In this document: positions 60,374 through 64,000 of the stretch, in pieces
How the letters are laid out: every line of letters begins with the position of its first letter
Position numbering within the stretch: position 1 is the first letter of the stretch
Source: Alistipes sp.
GTDB taxonomy: Bacteria; Bacteroidota; Bacteroidia; Bacteroidales; Rikenellaceae
Length of the DNA stretch: 64,000 bases
Assembly (NCBI GenBank): GCA_017536555.1
Contig: JAFXHE010000003.1
Span: 24,662 to 88,661 of the forward strand
Direction: 5' to 3'
Made by a program: the position numbers and the translations under genes
Notes under the pieces: model-generated
What the model saw: only the letters and a program-made list of their open reading frames with translations
What the model was told of the DNA's origin: nothing
Database searches by the model: none

Positions 60374-61681
60374 TTAGCGCGTCTTAAGCACTACTACATA
60401 GTCGATAACATCCTTAACAACGCCCGTCTTAAGCACCACACCCTGCTCTGTACGCTCGAAAGCAATGGGCTGCTGATTGACAAAGTCATACGCCTCGACA
60501 ACATCACACTCGATAGGCACAGCAAGCTCCTCTGCGCCATTCTCGAAGATATGCACATAGAGCAGGTCGCCACTGCGAGTGGTGCAGCCCCACTCCTGCT
60601 GTCGCACATCGCCCGCCTCGGTGCCGTATATCGTAGCACCATATACCGACATCCACTCGCCGATAGCCTTCAATCGCTCAACGGCAGCTGCAGGCAGCTC
60701 GCCATTGGGCTGCGGCCCAACATTAAGCAGCAAGTTTGCACCCTTACCAGCAGCACTAACGAGGTAACGAACAAGCGTCTCAACCGACTTATAGTTCTGG
60801 TCTACAACCTTATAGCCCCACATACCATTCATCGTCTGGCAGGTCTCCAACGGCAAGCGGCTAATAGTCTGTCCAGAGAGTCCATACTCATTTTCGCCAG
60901 GTAGGTCGCGCTCAAAAATCTGGATATCCTCGCCCTCAAAAGGTGCCTGATGGTGGTTATTTGCCACGAGGCACTGCGGCTGGAGCTTATGCACCAAAGC
61001 ATACTGCTCGTCAAGCTCCCAGTTAAATGGCGTAGCATCCTCATCGTGATCCCACCAGCCATCAAACCAGATAGCACCAATCTCGCCATATTCGGTAAGC
61101 AGCTCTGTGAGCTGACGGTTCATAAAGCCGTAATACTCGCGCCAATTAATACGCGTAGAGTCACGTCCTGTGACATTCTTGGCGGTACGTCCACGCGGAT
61201 AATCATCACGCGACCAGTCGGCGTGTGAGTAGTAGAGATGCAGGCGTATATCCTGCTTACGGCACTCGCGCGCAATCTCCTTCAGCACATCACGTCCGTA
61301 TGGCGTAGCATCAACAATGTTATACTCCGACTCTTTGGTATCCCACATCGAGAAGCTGTCGTGGTGACGCGTAGTGAAGCATATATACTTTGCTCCCGAT
61401 GCCTTTATTGCCGACACCCACTCCTTGGCACTGAAACGATGTGGGTAGAAGGCATCAGCAGCCTTGGCATACTCATCCTTGTTGAGCCCTGCATTCTGCA
61501 AGTACCACTCACCCTGCGCAAACATACTGTAAATACCCCAATGGATAAATACACCAAAACGAGCATCTGCAAACTCCTCACGCGCCTTAAGATTTTCGGC
61601 AGTCGGAACATAGTGCGTTGTCTGCGCCATAGTGGCTACAACCACCATTGACAATAATGTTGTAATAATCAGTCTCTTCAT
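60374..61681 (-). CDS. alpha-L-fucosidase, GH29 family
   Basis: Secreted glycosidase releasing L-fucose. 435 residues with a signal peptide (about 1-19, MAQ). GH29 features: RFGVFIHWGIYSM, CFTTRHHDSFSMW, and the nucleophile Asp in IGAIWFDGWWDHDE. The C-terminal part (after about 350) is a short beta-sandwich domain. No fucose import or catabolic genes are nearby, so it probably serves mucin or diet glycan trimming alone. Monocistronic; it ends in the terminator overlapping the secDF promoter. No clear TAnnTTTG box is seen upstream. Confidence 0.92.
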   Translation of the reverse strand: MKRLIITTLLSMVVVATMAQTTHYVPTAENLKAREEFADARFGVFIHWGIYSMFAQGEWYLQNAGLNKDEYAKAADAFYPHRFSAKEWVSAIKASGAKYICFTTRHHDSFSMWDTKESEYNIVDATPYGRDVLKEIARECRKQDIRLHLYYSHADWSRDDYPRGRTAKNVTGRDSTRINWREYYGFMNRQLTELLTEYGEIGAIWFDGWWDHDEDATPFNWELDEQYALVHKLQPQCLVANNHHQAPFEGEDIQIFERDLPGENEYGLSGQTISRLPLETCQTMNGMWGYKVVDQNYKSVETLVRYLVSAAGKGANLLLNVGPQPNGELPAAAVERLKAIGEWMSVYGATIYGTEAGDVRQQEWGCTTRSGDLLYVHIFENGAEELAVPIECDVVEAYDFVNQQPIAFERTEQGVVLKTGVVKDVIDYVVVLKTR

Positions 61682-61775
61682 ATTCTAATATTATTTATCT
61701 CTACAAGCTATACACACCGCGGCACCAATAATTTGGGGATATCATAGCAAAACATCTACGTCGCGAGGTCGAAAC

Positions 61776-62010
61776 TTCGGGGCAATGAGCCTGGGGGCGT
61801 AGATGGCCCGCTATCACATCAAAGAGCGGTAGACGGGGCTTTGAACAACCGAGCTACCTTGGTTTGGCTTTGATGTCAGAGTGGGTTAGATACGTCGCCA
61901 GGTCGATATTGACACGGATGGGGACATACTTGACGTATTTCCCCATTCGGGGCAATGAGCCTGGTGGCGTAGATAGCCCGCTATCACATCAAAGAGCGGT
62001 AGACGGGGCT
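61776..62010. repeat. 65-bp direct repeat containing the tRNA-Gly 3' end
   Basis: Copies at 61776-61840 and 61946-62010 match at 63 of 65 positions; each holds 15 nt of the tRNA-Gly 3' end plus about 50 nt of flank (CACATCAAAGAGCGGTAG, ATAGCCCGC..., GGCAATGAGCC). A partial third copy of the flank is at about 62172-62202. Spacing is 170 bp. The 61682-61775 stretch shows nothing else but a TACGTCGC block that is an inverted partner of GGCGTAG in each copy. Confidence 0.85.
61826..61860 (-). pseudogene. tRNA-Gly remnant, internally deleted
   Basis: On the minus strand AAGGTAGCTCGGTTGTTC is followed by AAAGCCCCGTCTACCGC: a D-arm fragment joined directly to the T-arm and acceptor end of the intact tRNA-Gly at 61996-62067, lacking the anticodon arm. 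It cannot function as tRNA. Confidence 0.7.
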
Positions 62011-62067
62011 CGAACCCGCGACCCTCGGCTTGGGAAGCCGATGCTCTACCGACTGAGCTACTACCGC
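61996..62067 (-). tRNA. tRNA-Gly (anticodon CCC)
   Basis: 72 nt folding into a complete cloverleaf: acceptor GCGGTAG/CTACCGC, D-arm GCTC...GAGC, anticodon stem TCGGC/GCCGA with loop TTCCCAA (anticodon CCC), T-arm GCGGG-TTCGAGC-CCCGT. CCA is not encoded. It reads GGG glycine codons. A GATAGC-GG-GCTATC hairpin follows. Its 3' end is duplicated 170 bp away. Confidence 0.97.
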
Positions 62068-62214
62068 AATATCTAAAGGGAGCGAGCGACATTTGGTATG
62101 CCTTAACACTAAATCACTACCCTCCCTAAATTCACTAATCTCACTAACTCACTGTATGGAGTGGCTGCGGCGAGGCAATGAGCCAGGCGACGCACATAGC
62201 CACCTACAACGAAG

Positions 62215-64000
62215 TTAGTCCATTTTGAGCACTGCAAGAAACGCCGACTGTGGCACCTGCACCGAGCCAATCTGACGCATACGCTTCTTACCCGCCTTCT
62301 GCTTTTCGAGCAACTTACGCTTACGCGAGATATCACCACCGTAGCACTTTGCTGTAACATCCTTACGCACCGCCTTGACGGTCTCGCGGGCAATAATCTT
62401 CGCACCAATAGCTGCCTGTATGGCGATGTCGAACTGCTGGCGCGGTATGAGCTCCTTCAGCTTCTCGCACATCTTACGACCAAAGTCATAGGCGTGGTCG
62501 GCATATATGAGTGATGACAGCGCATCGACAGCCTCGCCATTGAGCAGTATATCGAGCTTTGCAAGTTTACTTATCTGGTAGCCTGTACGGTGATAGTCAA
62601 ACGAGGCGTAGCCCTTTGAGATGCTCTTGAGCTTGTCGTAGAAGTCGAAGACAATCTCCGAGAGCGGCATCTCGAAGTTCACCTCGACACGATCCTGCGT
62701 GATAAAGGTCTGATTCTTCATCACACCACGCTTGTCGATACACAACTTGAGCACGTTACCCAAGAAGTCTGCCTTGGTGATTATCTGCGCAAGGATATAT
62801 GGCTCCTCAATCTTTGCCACCTTGGTAATCTCGGGCAGACCAGAGGGGTTATGCACCTCAAGCTCCTCGCCCATAGTTGTCGTTATGCGGTACGACACGT
62901 TGGGCACAGTGGTAATAACATCCATATCGAATTCACGATACAGACGCTCCTGAATAATCTCCATATGCAGCAAGCCGAGGAAGCCACAACGGAAGCCAAA
63001 GCCGAGTGCCAATGAGCTCTCTGGCTCAAACGTGAGCGACGCGTCATTGAGCTTCAGCTTCTCAAGTGATGCACGCAGATCCTCATACTGGTCAGCCTCA
63101 ACAGGATATACACCTGCAAAGACCATAGGTTTAACATCCTCGAAACCCGCAATCGCCTCACTACAAGGGTTAGCTACAGCGGTAATGGTATCGCCCACCT
63201 TCACATCTGTTGAGTTTTTGATACCCGAGCAGATATAACCTACATCACCCGCCTTTATCTCGTCGCGCGCTACCATCTTAAGTTTGAGCACGCCCACCTC
63301 GTCGGCATCGTACTCACTACCTGTATTGAAGAACTTCACGTGTTCGCCCTTATGGATGGTGCCGTTAAATACGCGAAAATAGGCGATGACACCACGGAAA
63401 GGGTTAAACACCGAGTCGAAGATAAGTGCCTGCAACGGAGCATTAGCATCGCCCTTTGGTGCAGGTATGCGGCTAACGATAGCCTCGAGAACATCCTCTA
63501 CACCCTGACCCGTCTTACCCGATGCAAGTAGTATCTCCTCCTCGCTGCAACCTATAAGATCGATAATCTGGTCTTTGACCTCATCTATCATCGCCGACTC
63601 ACAATCAATCTTATTGAGGATGGGTATAATCTCAAGATCCTGACCCAAAGCGAGGTAGAGGTTAGATATGGTCTGCGCCTGAATACCCTGCGTGGCATCT
63701 ACTACGAGTAGTGCGCCCTCGCACGAAGCAATGGCACGTGACACCTCGTAAGAGAAGTCAACGTGTCCAGGAGTGTCGATAAGATTGAGTGTATAGGTCT
63801 CGCCATCCTTTGCCTTATACTCCATCTGAATAGCGTGGCTCTTGATGGTGATACCCTTCTCACGCTCAAGATCCATATCGTCGAGAACCTGCGCCTGCAT
63901 CTCACGCTGATTGAGGGTATTTGTCTTCTCAAGCAAGCGGTCAGCGAGTGTACTCTTACCGTGGTCAATGTGAGCAATGATACAAAAATTGCGTATATTC
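62215..64000 (-). CDS. lepA: elongation factor 4 (LepA), 5' end outside window
   Basis: Ribosome back-translocase GTPase. The frame runs off the right edge; from the edge it reads [14 protein letters not shown] (P-loop), then [15 protein letters not shown] (G3) and ILNKIDCE (G4), EF-G-like domains and the LepA-specific C-terminal domain (about the last 110 residues, [21 protein letters not shown]...). 594 residues are visible, the family has about 600, so only a few N-terminal residues are missing. The stop at 62215 is followed on the minus strand by the tRNA-Gly repeat region with no strong terminator visible. Confidence 0.97.
   Translation of the reverse strand, partial: NIRNFCIIAHIDHGKSTLADRLLEKTNTLNQREMQAQVLDDMDLEREKGITIKSHAIQMEYKAKDGETYTLNLIDTPGHVDFSYEVSRAIASCEGALLVVDATQGIQAQTISNLYLALGQDLEIIPILNKIDCESAMIDEVKDQIIDLIGCSEEEILLASGKTGQGVEDVLEAIVSRIPAPKGDANAPLQALIFDSVFNPFRGVIAYFRVFNGTIHKGEHVKFFNTGSEYDADEVGVLKLKMVARDEIKAGDVGYICSGIKNSTDVKVGDTITAVANPCSEAIAGFEDVKPMVFAGVYPVEADQYEDLRASLEKLKLNDASLTFEPESSLALGFGFRCGFLGLLHMEIIQERLYREFDMDVITTVPNVSYRITTTMGEELEVHNPSGLPEITKVAKIEEPYILAQIITKADFLGNVLKLCIDKRGVMKNQTFITQDRVEVNFEMPLSEIVFDFYDKLKSISKGYASFDYHRTGYQISKLAKLDILLNGEAVDALSSLIYADHAYDFGRKMCEKLKELIPRQQFDIAIQAAIGAKIIARETVKAVRKDVTAKCYGGDISRKRKLLEKQKAGKKRMRQIGSVQVPQSAFLAVLKMD

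Noticed and set aside
60107-60904. 265-residue plus-strand frame
   Set aside because: Antisense to secDF start and fucosidase; runs across their terminator and promoter.
61841-61945. Functional small RNA or second tRNA between the repeat copies
   Set aside because: Only about 105 bp with no promoter box; the tRNA remnant lacks the anticodon arm.

Overview
This 64 kb window is chromosomal DNA from a member of the Bacteroidota, most likely order Bacteroidales. Three things support that. At least 23 genes have the phylum's promoter (-7 box TAnnTTTG, often with TTG/TTTG 19-20 nt upstream), while purine-rich Shine-Dalgarno sites are almost absent. The gene content is typical of the phylum: a rpmB-rpmG-DUF4295 operon, a one-piece SecDF, DUF4831 and TIGR02757 proteins, an M16 peptidase pair, and many Bacteroidetes-type lipoproteins. 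It carries a Tsr/Bacteroides-type tyrosine recombinase. Genus cannot be fixed from this sequence. The content is mostly housekeeping; there is no CRISPR array, phage or large mobile element.

Layout. 1-3.6 kb: 3'-truncated aldehyde dehydrogenase, tyrosine recombinase, small outer-membrane barrel protein, then a non-coding repeat island. 3.6-10.7 kb: RluB-type pseudouridine synthase and MATE exporter on divergent promoters, then a minus-strand operon of an M16 peptidase pair, an esterase and an HD protein. 10.8-14 kb: orphan PTS EIIC-like membrane protein, glyA, DUF2461 protein. 14-20.6 kb: rmuC; rpe-ABC-F-rlmB-YgjP-like operon; ispE and a zinc-ribbon/CD225 protein. 20.7-26.6 kb: OmpA-like protein, small orphan gene, two FKBP lipoproteins, nhaA, an arginase-fold protein lacking the metal-binding histidines. 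26.8-31.5 kb: pdxB, then a DHODH-like flavoprotein-cinA-pncB operon (NAD salvage). 31.9-37 kb: rpmB-rpmG-DUF4295, deoC, a fibronectin-type lipoprotein, an OmpA/TPR lipoprotein. 37-45.2 kb: rpsO-pnp, apbE, lipid kinase, AraC regulator, dsbD. 45.3-51.5 kb: nucleotidyltransferase; operon of a degenerate LytM protein, dxr, rseP, radA; a thioredoxin-like protein. 51.6-57.2 kb: AlkD-like and DUF4831 genes; operon YbbR-coaE-folP-lolD-like-TIGR02757-trmN6. 57.3-64 kb: secDF, GH29 fucosidase, tRNA-Gly(CCC) with a duplicated 3' end, and 5'-truncated lepA.

Start sites. Because the promoter motif is easy to see, it corrects several starts: the longest frames of the pseudouridine synthase, MATE, small membrane protein, DHODH-like, deoC and DUF4831 genes begin at or upstream of the -7 box, so an internal ATG was chosen.

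Points of most interest: a DHODH-fold flavoprotein with a rewritten orotate pocket in an operon with two NAD-salvage genes; two places where the upstream gene's terminator hairpin is physically merged with the downstream gene's promoter (secDF and YbbR operons); a tRNA-Gly 3' end plus flank duplicated at 63/65 identity next to a tRNA remnant; and a set of degenerate enzymes (LytM, thioredoxin, arginase folds) that keep the scaffold but lose catalytic residues. No obviously new multi-gene defence or mobile system was seen.
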